This document shows, in pieces, positions 48,512 to 60,171 of a stretch of 64,000 bases of DNA. The number at the start of each line of letters is the position of its first letter. Positions within the stretch are counted from its first letter, which is position 1. The stretch is from Epiperipatus broadwayi (lineage: Eukaryota > Onychophora > Udeonychophora > Euonychophora > Peripatidae), in assembly GCA_028023455.1 (NCBI GenBank), contig JAQFVV010006849.1, positions 186,001 to 250,000 of the forward strand. Direction: 5' to 3'. The notes below the pieces were generated by a model that saw nothing but the letters and a program-made list of their open reading frames with translations, was not told where the DNA came from and did not search any database. A program made the position numbers and the translations under genes.

Positions 48512-50011
48512 TTAATATATTATATACACTAGGCAAATATATGAAATTTTTATCCACTTCTTTTGTTTATTAGTCCTACATCTATTATTATTCGTGCTAT
48601 TTACTCCATGTTGTGAAAATATATTATCAACACTACGCGCTGCATATCCATATCCCATATATGTTTGTTTAAATTTATCCTTCTGTAACATAGCAATATT
48701 TCTATCGGTATTAAATCTATCATTCTTATATTTAAAATTCTTAATTACACTCATCTTTTGTATCCATGGTTGTTTTGAATCAATTGATATAATTTTCCTT
48801 AATTTATAATCTTTAATAAAATGCTTAATTATAATATCATTATTTTGATTTAAAATAATTTCAATATCTAAATACCTTATTTCATTATCAATTTCTTTCA
48901 TAGTAAACCTAATATTATCAACATTATTATTAAATTGTTTATATAATTTATATATTGCCCTCTTATTACCAATTATCAAACTATCATCTACATATCTAAA
49001 ATAATGTAGTACTTCTTTTTTAAGTATACTGCCTTTTATAATATTGATTTCCATGTCATTAATGAACATAGATGCCATAAGCCCACTAATCACGCATCCC
49101 ATTACCCATCCCTTATTTATACTCCAATATTCATTATTATATTTAAAATATAAACTATTATATATTAGGTTCATTGCTTCATTTATAATAATAATTATGC
49201 TATTATCATTGATATATAGAGATAAAGCCTTTATGACAATACTAATGCTTTTAATTCTAGGGATACTAGGGTATATCGATTCTATGTCCATCACAAAGAT
49301 ACTGTGGTTTCTATTTATATTCATCATATTTAATTTATCAATAATAGCCTCTGTATTTTTTATACAATATTGTCCATAAATAATAATATCAGCTATCCAT
49401 TTGTTGAAATATTTACAAAATTTATGTAAAATGAAATTGCTAAAATTAAACAATAATCTTAAAGGGTTATCTTCCTTATGCGTTTTTACCTTACAAAATA
49501 TATATGGGTTCTCATATGAATTAGGATATAAAGAATAATATTGATTATCACTATTAATGTTATTAAGCTTCATCTTTTTTAACAATTTTACATATTTATT
49601 TTTTATATTATTTGTAGGATCTTCAGATAATCTACTATACCCCTCATTTTTTATTACACTATCTATTCTATCATTATAGTCCTTAGCGTACATTACAACA
49701 AAACGACAACTTTTATCTTCTTTACTTATTACTATCCCAGAGCCATTACATATATATCTAATTTCGTTTATTATTTTTCTGTAGTTATAATCCCTATTAG
49801 AAATATTAAGTTTGTATAAATGTCTATTTAAAACACAATGTAATTTCTTTTTCTCCCCGTATGAAATATGTGCCAGTTCAATGTCTGTTATAAACCTCTT
49901 CTTTATATCTTTGTCTATAAATGGGATAAATGATGGATTTTTACTCAGTAAATTACTTTGTTCACATGAAAATTTATAGTCCGTTAAATTTAAAAAACAT
50001 GTTTCAGACAA
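48512..50011 (-). CDS. Penelope-like reverse transcriptase, left copy (499 codons)
   Basis: Uninterrupted reverse transcriptase of the Penelope family. There is no ATG at the 5' end (the frame begins with TTG), because the copy is truncated at the palindrome centre. N-terminal motif G-I-V-I-S-K-E-D-K around residue 92-100; K-V-K-T-H-K at ~174-179. Palm motif A is M-D-I-E-S-I-Y-P-S-I-P (241-251), motif B G-W-V-M-G-C (301-306), motif C F-R-Y-V-D-D (338-343, both catalytic Asp present), then R-Y-L-D-I-E-I (379-385). The thumb segment I-S-I-D-S-K-Q-P-W-I-Q-K is at ~407-418. It ends early at 48512 because of a 2-bp AT insertion relative to the right copy (near 48535), which cuts it off from the endonuclease. 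It would copy PLE RNA at nicked DNA. Confidence 0.9.
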   Translation of the reverse strand: MSETCFLNLTDYKFSCEQSNLLSKNPSFIPFIDKDIKKRFITDIELAHISYGEKKKLHCVLNRHLYKLNISNRDYNYRKIINEIRYICNGSGIVISKEDKSCRFVVMYAKDYNDRIDSVIKNEGYSRLSEDPTNNIKNKYVKLLKKMKLNNINSDNQYYSLYPNSYENPYIFCKVKTHKEDNPLRLLFNFSNFILHKFCKYFNKWIADIIIYGQYCIKNTEAIIDKLNMMNINRNHSIFVMDIESIYPSIPRIKSISIVIKALSLYINDNSIIIIINEAMNLIYNSLYFKYNNEYWSINKGWVMGCVISGLMASMFINDMEINIIKGSILKKEVLHYFRYVDDSLIIGNKRAIYKLYKQFNNNVDNIRFTMKEIDNEIRYLDIEIILNQNNDIIIKHFIKDYKLRKIISIDSKQPWIQKMSVIKNFKYKNDRFNTDRNIAMLQKDKFKQTYMGYGYAARSVDNIFSQHGVNSTNNNRCRTNKQKKWIKISYICLVYIIY

Positions 50012-50016
50012 TTTTA

Positions 50017-51912
50017 TAAATTTAACGGACTATAAATTTTCACGTGAACAAAGTAATTTACTGAATAAAAATCCATCATTTATCCCATTTATAGACAAAG
50101 ATATAAAGAAGAGGATTATAACAGACATTGAATTGGCACATATTTCATACGGGGAGAAAAAGAAATTGCATTGTGTTTTAAATAGACATTTATACGAACT
50201 TAATATTTCTAATAGGGATTATAACTACAGAAAATAATAAACGAAATTAGATATATATGTAATGGCTCTGGGATTGTAATAAGTAAAGAAGATAAAGGTT
50301 GTCGTTTTGTTGTAATGTACGCTAAGGACTATAATGATAGAATAGATAATGTAATAAAAAATGAGGGGTATAGTAGATTATCTGAAGATCCTACAAATAA
50401 TATAAAAAATAAATATGTAAAATTGTTAAAAAAGATGAAGCTTAATAACATTATAAGTGATAATCAATATTATTCTTTATATCCTAATTCATATGAGAAC
50501 CCATATATATTTTGTAAGGTAAAAACGCATAAGGAAGATAACCCTTTAAGATTATTGTTTAATTTTAGCAATTTCATTTTACATAAATTTTGTAAATATT
50601 TAAACAAATGGATAGCTGATATTATTGGTTATGGACAATATTATATAAAAAATACAGAGGTGATTATTGATAAATTAAATATGATGAATAGAAATAGAAA
50701 TACAGTATCTTTGTGATGGACATAGAATCGATGTACCCTAGTATCCCTAGAATTAAAAGTATTAGTATCATCATAAAGGCTTTATCTCTATATATCAATG
50801 ATGATAGCATAATTAGTATTATAAATGAAACATTGAACCTAATAAATAATAGTTCATATTTTAAATATAATAATGAATATTGGAGTATAAATAAGGGATG
50901 GGTAATGGGATGCGCGATTAGTGGGCTTATGGCATCTATGTTCATTAATGACATGGAAATCAATATTATAAAAGGCAGTATACTTAAAAAAGAAGTACTA
51001 CATTATTTTAGATATGTAGATGATAGTTTGATAATTGGTAATAAGAGGGCAATATATAAATTATATAAACAATTTAATAATAATGTTGATAATATTAGGT
51101 TTACTACGAAAGAAATTGATAATGAAATAAGGTATTTAGTTACTGAAATTATTTTAAATCAAAATAATGATATTATAATTAAGCATTTTATTAAAGATTA
51201 TAAATTAAAGAAAATTATATCAATTGATTCAAAACAACCATGGATACAAAAGATGAGTGTAATTAAGAATTTTAAATATAAGAATGATAGATTTAATACA
51301 GATAGAAATATTGCTATGTTACAGAAGGATAAATTTAAACAAATATATATGGGATATGGATATGCAGCGCGTAGTATTGATAATATATTTTCACAACATG
51401 GAGTAAATAGCACAAATAATAATAGATGTAGGACTAATAAACAAAAGAAGTGGATAAAAATTTCATATTTGCCTAGTGTATATAATATATTAAATAAAAA
51501 AAGTAAAAATTGTATAGATAAAAACATTAACGTGGGATGGGCTAATAGCTAAAATTTGGATAAATTGATAACTAATTGTAGGATGAAAGATGATATAAAA
51601 TATAAGAGAGGAATGGTTTATAAAATTAGATGTAATTTTTGTAATATGATTTACTCTGGCCAGACATCAAAGCAATTGGGAGAAAGAGTTAAAGAACACA
51701 ATGATGCTATTGCTAGGAAAGATGATAGATTTGCGTTATATGTTCATTATTTGCAGTACGGACATAAAATAAATTGTATTGATAATATAAGTGTTCTTGA
51801 TTATATTAAAAATGTTAATAGACGTAAAATATATGAAACAATCTACATCATGTATAATAAAAACAACTGTATGAATATATACAAAACATCCATTAAGTTA
51901 AATAATAAGTGA
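50017..51912 (+). pseudogene. Penelope-like polyprotein, right copy, broken
   Basis: Inverted copy of the same element. Open pieces are 50315-50716, 50713-51552 and 51556-51912. Relative to the left copy it has lost one A near 50233 and one base near 50700, which shifts the frame between the N-terminal part and motif A. It also has a Lys codon changed to TAA at 51550-51552, just before the endonuclease, and an Asp-to-Val change in the R-Y-L-D motif (now R-Y-L-V-T-E-I). Motif C F-R-Y-V-D-D and the GIY-YIG domain (G-M-V-Y-K-I-R-C-N-F-C, M-I-Y-S-G-Q-T) are readable. In contrast, this arm lacks the 2-bp insertion that breaks the left copy. Inactive as it stands. Confidence 0.9.
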
Positions 51913-52230
51913 TTAATGGATAAAGAATGGATAGTTAATTAATTAATATATGTGGATATATATCCATTCAATATATATAACAGAGTAATTTTGTAGTAGA
52001 AAGAAAAAAATCACATAATAGATCGTGTCAGATATCCATTTGTTTATCTGTCTTCTCTCATGTATTGATATAGATGTCGCTGTATGTGCTTTAAATCGTA
52101 GAGACATATTGAAAAGAGCAAAAAAACATAATTTGCCGAAAAAGGCTTTTATATAATAATTTTATAATTTGTAATCTTTGTTGCTTGTATATATGTATTT
52201 TTAAACATATTTGACTATTAAATTTCAATA

Positions 52231-53400
52231 TAAATAATTAAAAATGACTCTGCAAAATATTTTATAACTAAAAAGTAAAAAAAAAAATATTTGGGTTAAT
52301 ATACTGAACTTGAAATAAAAGTGGAAAATGTCCATAAATTAATTATTTCAATCACTATTTTTAAAATTATTCATTGAATTAAGCAATTTATAGATGCCCA
52401 ATGTTATTTCAAATTACATATACCAACCAAAATTATGGTTGAAAAAAATATATTTTTGGATTTTTAGTATATAAGTCAAATAAAATAAAAGTATTTTATG
52501 TATTAAAAAAAAAAATTATATATATATGAAAAAAATTAATGAAATGTTAAAAATATGACCATTTTTTAACAAGTTCAATTCTTACAATGACATACTGAAT
52601 TTTTTTTTACATTTGGTTGACAGTACAATTTCTCTCAAAACTAGTTTATGCAATGTAAAGATAAAGTATTATGTTTCGTTAACCTATCATGGAGAAAGTA
52701 ATAAAGTTAAAAATTTATGACCATTATTGTAAATGCAAATAAAGATTTTAAATTTTTAAAATTATTAATTTTAAATTTAATCACAAATTGTAAATTTTGA
52801 TATATAAGTTTTAAAATAGATAATTGAATAACAGGTTTATTATAATTCTCATATCATTAAAATGATATATCAAAAAACATCTCAGCATTTCAAAACATTA
52901 TATTTTTTGTTCCCGTTCAGTTTAGCAAAAAAAAAAAATTGGGTTGGTTCCACATTTTGGTCCACAAAAAAACAACATTTTTTTGTTGTTGTTGTCCTGC
53001 AGTTTGGTTCTGAGTGATATAGCCTTTAATATTTTTTTTATTCATATTTTATTTCCATTAAAAATAAACATTGTTGCTACAATAATTCAAAACATTTTAT
53101 TATTATATTTTTAAAATATAACATACATGAAATGAAATAATGATCTCAACCACTGTATGTTTTACAATTTTATAAATCGGAATGAATTACAGTATTTAAA
53201 AGAATAAGATATAAGGTAAGAAATTTACTATAAATTAGTATGGAAATTAATTAAATTTCATTATAAATTGGTTAACACATTTACTAACTGAATAAATTTT
53301 TTATATATCAATATTTTAACTAAAACAAATGAAAATTGGCTTTAATTATTAAAACATTTTCTAACATACTTTCATTCAGACTACGATTTCCACAGTGAAT
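52231..53400. repeat. Duplicated spacer, unit C, right of the Penelope pair
   Basis: No gene seen. It is collinear first with 6690-6965 and then directly with 9985-10770 of unit A, skipping the ~3 kb that is specific to unit A. Confidence 0.65.
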
Positions 53401-53479
53401 AATTTTAAATCAAAGAACAATCACCCAACAGTAACTTTTGTTGTTAGAGCTCCTAAAACTACCATTGCAATATTATATA

Positions 53480-55060
53480 AATGTGAATATGTGTGTTTAT
53501 TTTCTTCTTAAAATTCTAAAATACAATTTATTCTTTCTAGTCACTTTATATTGTCAAAATTATTCAACAAAAATTCAATGTCTACATCTATGAAATAGGC
53601 AATCTCTGTATAGCTAACTATTTTTTTTTTTAAAAAAAAAAATGTCTACATCATTTACATCCTCATGGGGTGTCTTACTTTTATTAGATGATCCTCCTTC
53701 ATCTTCACTTGCGACTAAATTTTTTTGTAAGAGCTCCAATTTTTTGTAAAGAATTAAATAAAATTTGAAAACAAGAATTCAAATAAACTGTTCCTAAGAG
53801 ACTTTCATTTTCTAATAATGATTTTTAGTGATTAGACATTTAATCATGCAAAATATCAGCAAAAACAATTTTTTAATTTTTGTAATTTTATTTTATATTT
53901 AATCCAAATTCTGAAAAATCACTTAACATTAATTGCCCATTCTGTAATTTCATAGTTGCTTCTGTTAAGTTGATAATGTGTCAACAATTAAGCTTAATTT
54001 CAACAATTTATTTTTGGGAAAATAATAATCTAAATTATTTTCTGATAACATTTAACAAATGTTTTTACATTCTAATAATGTTTTAAATATATTATACATA
54101 CTACACCATCTAGTTATATAGCCCAAAACTGATCTTTAATTTTATTATTTTTATATTTCAATATAAGAGGTGGAATTCACAACTTTTTTTACTAATTCAT
54201 GTAGTTCAGATATAGTGTTATTTAAATAGGCATCTTTAATAGAATCTTTAACTGCTAATTGAAAGATATATACAGCACAGAACTTCTTTAGATTGATCCC
54301 TACTTCAGTTTTCATTATAGTTGACTATTCTTCTGTATCAATTCCTAATAATTGATAAATTTGATCATATTAGCTTTGTTATCTGCAATAGCAGAATAAG
54401 TTTGATGCATATCAATATTATATTTTCCTATTCCAACCATTTTTTAAATATAAATCCCAGTATATTTCTCTTTTAATTTTATCATCTATTATCAATTGAG
54501 CATTAATTCCCAAAATTTATATATTTTATTGAGTAGCTATATCAACTTTTAATGGAATTATTCTTTTTTCAAGGACTTTAGTTATATGGGCAACAATTTT
54601 AGCCATCTCTGCTATCAATAATTTAATTTTTTCAGAATTCACTGAAAATTTTTTGCCTATCACAATGGCAATTGGATTTTTTTTTTCTTTAATCATGAAT
54701 GCTCGAATTTCAAATGGGCAACCATTAAATATAATAAGTTCTACACAAGTTTTAAGAATTGTTTTTTTTTGTTTTATTTTACTTTTTAAAATTCAGATTT
54801 TGTGAATTTATCTAAAGTTCCTTGCAAACAAATTTCTAATCCATTGACACACACTTGGAGTAGGTTCATCTTTCTTACTAAATTTTATCTTCTTCTTTTA
54901 TCCACCTTTGAACATTGCAATGCTGCTTCAAGGACCATTCCAAATTCACAGCATGATTTCCTTTGCATATATTACAGATGTTTTTATTTTCGATTTTATT
55001 ATATTTAAAAAAATCCCTACTAGAGTTTATTCCATTTCTTCCCATTCTGTTACTTAAACA
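53480..55060 (-). pseudogene. hAT-family transposase pseudogene with BED finger
   Basis: Minus-strand degenerate transposase. The N-terminus (about 55030 down to 54880) reads S-R-D-F-F-K-Y-N-K-I-E-N-K-N-I-C-N-I-C then L-K-Q-H-C-N, a BED-type zinc finger with one ligand region altered. Further downstream, in broken frames, occur T-R-W-C-S-M-Y-N (near 54110, matching the conserved hAT T-R-W-x-S-x-Y), a run of L-T-E-A-T (near 53960) and a fragment resembling the region before the hAT C-terminal dimerisation domain (near 53790). Many stops and frameshifts. Terminal inverted repeats were not identified. It lies in sequence specific to unit C. The family call rests on the BED finger and the T-R-W motif. 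Confidence 0.7.
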
Positions 55061-55147
55061 CAATAAAAAAACAAAAAAAATAAAAATTTTAAATTGATAA
55101 CATTCTAATTGATAATAAAAACAAATATTTGAAAGAATAAATAAAGA

Positions 55148-55207
55148 AGCAAAACTCTCCATACAGTAGTGCCACCCTGTTCCAACCAGAGTAATCAATG
55201 GATGCTA
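55148..55207. repeat. Solo terminal segment of family 2 hammerhead element
   Basis: About 60 bp (AGCAAAACTCTCCATACAG ... GTAATCAATGGATGC) match the terminal repeats of the family 2 elements. No second terminus or ribozyme is attached. Confidence 0.7.
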
Positions 55208-58200
55208 GAAGTACATAAACACTTAAATTACATTAACTTGGATTATCAGTCCAACAAGAGATCAGCACTAAATCATCGATTAATTCAAAATCCTCAATTT
55301 AGCATACGGAACATCACATTGACATTAAAGTTATTTATTATTAAACAATCCTTACTTTTATTGCTATTATAGATAGCAGCTGACTAATAAAGAGTGTATG
55401 CTGACCATTTTTCTGACAAATACGATAAAGTAAAGCTAAATGACACCATAATGATTGATATGATGATTTGAAAATCGGAACTAAAAAAAAAAGAAACTTA
55501 AAAATTTTCGGATACAGTTCTGGTTTTTATTCCTGCAAAAATAATGGATTTTCCCCCTGTTTAGTTATGGTTGAAGCCCTAAAAAAAAAAGACACGCTTT
55601 TTAGAAATGATCAGATTTATTGCTCCAAAGCTCATAAGAAATTCGAGTACAGATTGCCAAAACTGGGCTCAATCTAAGAATTTTTTATCCCAGATTGTGA
55701 CACTCTGTCTTGTACCAAATCACACAGAGATATATAATTTGATAGATGACTTTTAATGCAGAACACACATATAAAAGCAAACATTTATTAAATTATGCAA
55801 TAATTTTAAATGTTTAGTAAAAAATAACATTAACGAATCATAATTTGTAAGTGCAAATAAACACTGGTAATTGCATTTGATCACACTATGCATGCACATA
55901 CACATATATGGAAAATTGAATTTCCTCAAATTACTGACAATTATTTATATATTTTTTTAAATATAATAAATAATTTTATTTTCTGGAAAGAAAAAATTTG
56001 AAAAAAAAATGTACCCAGAGAGTAAGAATTTATTAATTCTTTCTAAACTTCTCTGAATTAATTCTCAGTGCTTTTATTTATGTATTGTTTTAAAATAAGC
56101 TTTTAACAAAAAAGTCATCAAAAATTTTTATAAAAGATACACTCATGTATTTGCAGTGATTCAAGAGAAAACTGACTTTCTATTAGATCATGTGATTTGA
56201 GCATGCATACTACATATCTTATTCTCACTAATTTACATGAAAAATATAAAAAAATGTTTCTCTGTACATCTTATGTATATCATGTAGTATATCAATTTTT
56301 TTTTTGACATTATGGTTTAATAAATTATTAAATAAATAAAAATGGTAACTAACATTTAGTGAAAATGATTATATCAACATTTTCCTGTGATGTTTCAAAA
56401 GCAATTGCTCTGTAACTAAACAATGAAAATTTTGAAAAATAATATCCCTATTTTAATAATTTATATGTTTTATATTTAATTTTTTCTTTCTAAATACAGA
56501 TAAAAGAAATTGCAAACACAGGCAGACAATAAATAAATAAATAAATTTAAAATAAAAATAAGAACAGTATAAAAATGCAGGCACTGGTTGATAAATATTA
56601 TGAAAATTTAGTTATTAATTGATAACAATACAAAAAAATAGCACTATCCAAAAAGTTCATGACAAATAAAAAAAAAAAAGACACAAATTTGAAGTATTAT
56701 GAATTGAAGAAATGAAAACAACAGTTCAAAAGGCAAAAAAATAATAATAATGAAAAAAGGTTTAGCAGTATAGAAAATTAATAAAATGGTGAAAATTAAA
56801 ATAAAAATTATAAAATCATGTAAATTTGAAATAGTTTTAAAATACAATGTTGTTTCCTCTTATCGTAAATCATCTACTGTAATATTGAATAATCAATGGA
56901 TACCATAAGGTATAATACTATAAAAAAAATTTATATGCAGACTGACTAGTTTCTAGCATTTGATTTTGTAGGTAAAAATTAGAATTCAAAGCGGAAAACA
57001 ATGCATTTACACATCACTATTTGTTTCTTTATACTATTCAAACTTTAAAAATCATAGGTTTCAAACTCAGACTCTCTTGCATGGCTATATAAATCTGACA
57101 TCAGATCAGTTTCTATATATTTTTGAAATCTCAACTTCATAACAAATATAGTCTTCTTCTAACCTTTAGTTAGAAATTGGGATCACAAAAATATATAGAA
57201 ACTGATCCAATGTTAGGTGTAATAATTATACAAGTGGATTAGACTGGGTTTAAAGTCTTGGATTTTTTTTTTAATTTCTGATTATTAATTTAAATAGTAT
57301 AAAAGTCAATGTTGTCTGCTAAACACAACAGTTTCAATTGAGAATCCTAATGACAAAGGCAAAATACAGAAAACATTTAATTTGGAAATGAAAATTTTAT
57401 AGCATTACCGCGCCTAGTGTTCATTGATTACTCAAACGTACACTACATGTCTCTAAAGTAAGGAGAAGATGGCTATATTTGGAAGCATATGAGATATTGC
57501 CGGTAAACAAATAAATAACAAGAATGAAGTACATCACACGCACTAAATGGGGAGCCAGTCAGTGGATGATCTTTTGTGGATAGCCAATCTGCGGATGATC
57601 CTTTTATTACAGAAACAAATCTTATTAACTACTACAAATAATTAGCCAGTCAAATCAATATTTGTTCAAAAATAATGTTTATAATATATATCGTTGTTAC
57701 ATTTTAAACTTCGAAAACTGTTTTTATAAGCACAGATTACATTCCATGTTAGAAATCAAACAATGTTTCTCTGGGTAATGTTTGCTATTAAGCCAAATTA
57801 TTAGACCGCTATAATTATGATATTTCCATTCTACATATTAAAAACTACACTATTTCTTTGTACTTGTTAACCTATTTCTATTACCGAGCAAATACCATCA
57901 TCACAAACTTTAACAAACACGTCATATAAATAATTAAATATTTAGAAAAACAAATACTGTATTGTTTTTTAAATTTCCCACTTTAAATGAGACAAACGAT
58001 AATGAAAGCCTTGACTTCCGTTTCTAATTAAAATTTTAACAGTATTGTATATGACAAAAGAAAATATAAATCGAGGAAGTACGCTAGATAGCAAATTCTC
58101 ACCTGAATTCCGCATCAAGTATGTTTATTTAAAAAAAAAAAAGGGTTAAGACAACATTTTATGACTTTAATGTACACGCTTGTGGAACAATCGATAGAGT

Positions 58201-58690
58201 CTTAATGGTAATTTTTCTATTATGCTGCCCTCTTTTGGTTATTTGTGACATTATTTCGTAACTCAAATATATTACAAAGTCCAATGTACAATACAATATG
58301 AAATTTGTAAAATAAAAAATAGAAGGCAAATAATTAGTATAAAATTTCTATATTAGCACAAATTCTTACAAATTTCTTACTGCTAATTTGAAAATATTTT
58401 AAATAAAAACATATTTCTCAGCCTAAAATATGAAAATCAATCTGAAAAATAACTGGTCTCTTATATCAACCCAGATAATTGTTTCCAAATTTTTTATTAT
58501 TCATTTTATTCTAATGAATGTCTTCATTTTTTAAGGTCACGTATTAAAGACATATTATTTCTCTCATTCCGTGAATTTTCTTAAGGTTGATTATGGTGTT
58601 TAATTTTTCATTACAGTAAAGTTGAAATGAAAAGCAATGACAAAATACGAATGATAATAGTGCAGAATTACAATTCGCGGTAAAATAAGT
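55208..58690. other. Unit C-specific AT-rich region, no gene recognised
   Basis: The open frame 55468-55677 (69 codons, Lys-rich) has no recognisable domain. A very degenerate family 2 relative may lie at 56884-56970 (AATCAATGGAT ... GACTAGTTTCTAGC). A foldback occurs at about 57095-57230 (arms sharing GATCAGTTTCTATATAT). Nothing else was supported. Confidence 0.4.
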
Positions 58691-58696
58691 TTTTAA

Positions 58697-59150
58697 ATCT
58701 TTATAGATATAATAAACACCTCCAATACTTCCCCCCCTTTTTTTTTTAAATTCATATAAATAAAGATATAATAAAAGGTAAATGACCCTCCAGATGTATT
58801 TCGTGCTGAACCAGCATTCACCAGTTAGCCCAGGTCACTATCTCTCATATATATTTCTATTATTTGCAAAGTATTTATCTAGAGTAAATTGTTACATTTT
58901 CATTTACCATTGTCAAATTCCCTCCACTCACAACTTTGATGCTACCCATTTCAGATAAATACACTAATGATTACCACTAATCATCTTCGAAACTGGAGAT
59001 TATCTCTAACACAGATATAAATTTTAAACCTCAGTTAAAGATTAATATATCTGATTTTTATTTTATTTTACACACACGTACAGAGTTATTTACCTTTCTC
59101 TGTCCCGTATGTAATATCTTTATAGATATAATAAACACCTCCAATACTTC
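58697..59150 (-). mobile_element. Hammerhead-bearing element (family 3 relative), copy C
   Basis: A 35-bp direct repeat (58697-58731 and 59116-59150, beginning ATCTTTATAGATATAATA) borders ~384 bp that contain a minus-strand hammerhead relative at 58784-58836. The 419-bp spacing is close to the ~421-bp unit of copy B. The repeats may be the overlapping ends of a slightly over-unit-length copy, or a long TSD. Only the ribozyme neighbourhood resembles copies A and B. Confidence 0.6.
58784..58836 (-). ncRNA. Type I hammerhead relative (family 3), copy C
   Basis: Minus strand: GACCTGGGCTAA, CTGGTGA (A6 to G), ATGCTG-GTT-CAGCAC, GAAA, TACATC, TGGAGGGTC. Stem II has five perfect pairs (TGCTG/CAGCA). 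Stem III is A-U, U-A with an AC loop. The cut would follow ATC. Stem I pairs GACC/GGTC distally. The A6-to-G change probably weakens or kills activity. Confidence 0.55.
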
Positions 59151-60171
59151 TTTCACCAAGAGAATATTAACAATACATGTGACTTTCTCAGTTTAAAAAT
59201 ACATATTTCCAAAAATATATACCACACATACATCTCACTCTAAATAATTCCTTCTAATGCATCATTTGTATTTTCTTGCTCTTTAATCACAAGAACTGTA
59301 CAATTCATTGTACTATTCTTAATTTCTCAACAACTATGTTTTATTCTTTTCAATATTTCTGTAATTCTAATCTTATATTTCCATCTCAATTTTTTCATTC
59401 TCTTTCAATCTATATCTCTAGAGTCATCAATTGTTTTCTTCTTCTTTCCATTATAAATTGTCCAAGACACAGGTTAATATAAGGGCAAATGTTAGAAAAT
59501 CTGGTACATATTAGATCTACTTCCCAAGTTTGTGACAATAGAATCCCATACTTTTTTCCAGTGGGATTTTGTGAAGTTAGAAGAAAATGTAAAAAAAAAC
59601 CAATTATTTAAAAAAATGAACATGCATTATATTACAAAGGCACAAGTTGGGAAAACAACAATGTGAAGATTGATGGTGTATCAGATAGACTGGAAAGATT
59701 AACCATTCAACTTAATGGAAGATATCAAATGCAAATAATTCAGGATTATGCACTTACAACTTTTTCATTTTGATGAAAGAGTAGTGAAATTTTTATATGG
59801 CCGTAAAAATGCTTTTGATCAGACCAACCAATATTTTGAAATAATCATGGAAGATATTAATGTTAGAATTGGTAAACAATTGAATAATGAAAATACTGTG
59901 GATAAATTTGGTTATGATGCTAAATATGAAAGCACACATACTTGTGGACTTCACAGCAAAAAAAAAAAAAGCTTTGTATTATGAATTCTATCTTTAAGAA
60001 AAATGCTAAATGGAAATGGGCATGGAAAAAACCCAAGAAAAGTCTAACAAAATTAAATTATATTTTAATTAACACAAAAGATGTACTTCAAGATTGTAAG
60101 TTTTTTAATAAATTCATAGGAAATGATCATCAATTAGTAACATGTAAGATATGTGTTAATCCAATACTAGT

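Larger units (their letters stand above)
47721..52217. mobile_element. Head-to-head palindromic pair of Penelope-like elements
   Basis: Two PLE copies in inverted orientation share a centre at ~50004. The left arm 47778-49992 (coding on minus) and right arm 50017-52219 (coding on plus) are near reverse complements, separated by 24 bp. The 13-bp TSD TTAAATTTCAATA is at 47708-47720 and 52218-52230, and units A (~6685) and B (~25850) show the uninterrupted site, so the pair behaves as one insertion. A 57-bp stretch (47721-47777) is present only on the left. Both copies lack the expected N-terminal part at the centre, so both are 5'-truncated at the join. Private frameshifts in each arm show mutation since insertion. 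No hammerhead was found in the outer non-coding ends. Confidence 0.9.

Noticed and set aside
48594-49379. Open frames on the strand opposite the Penelope reverse transcriptase (also 50664-50963 and 51198-51527)
   Set aside because: Antisense shadows of the coding frame; hydrophobic-looking translations result from AT-rich antisense codons.
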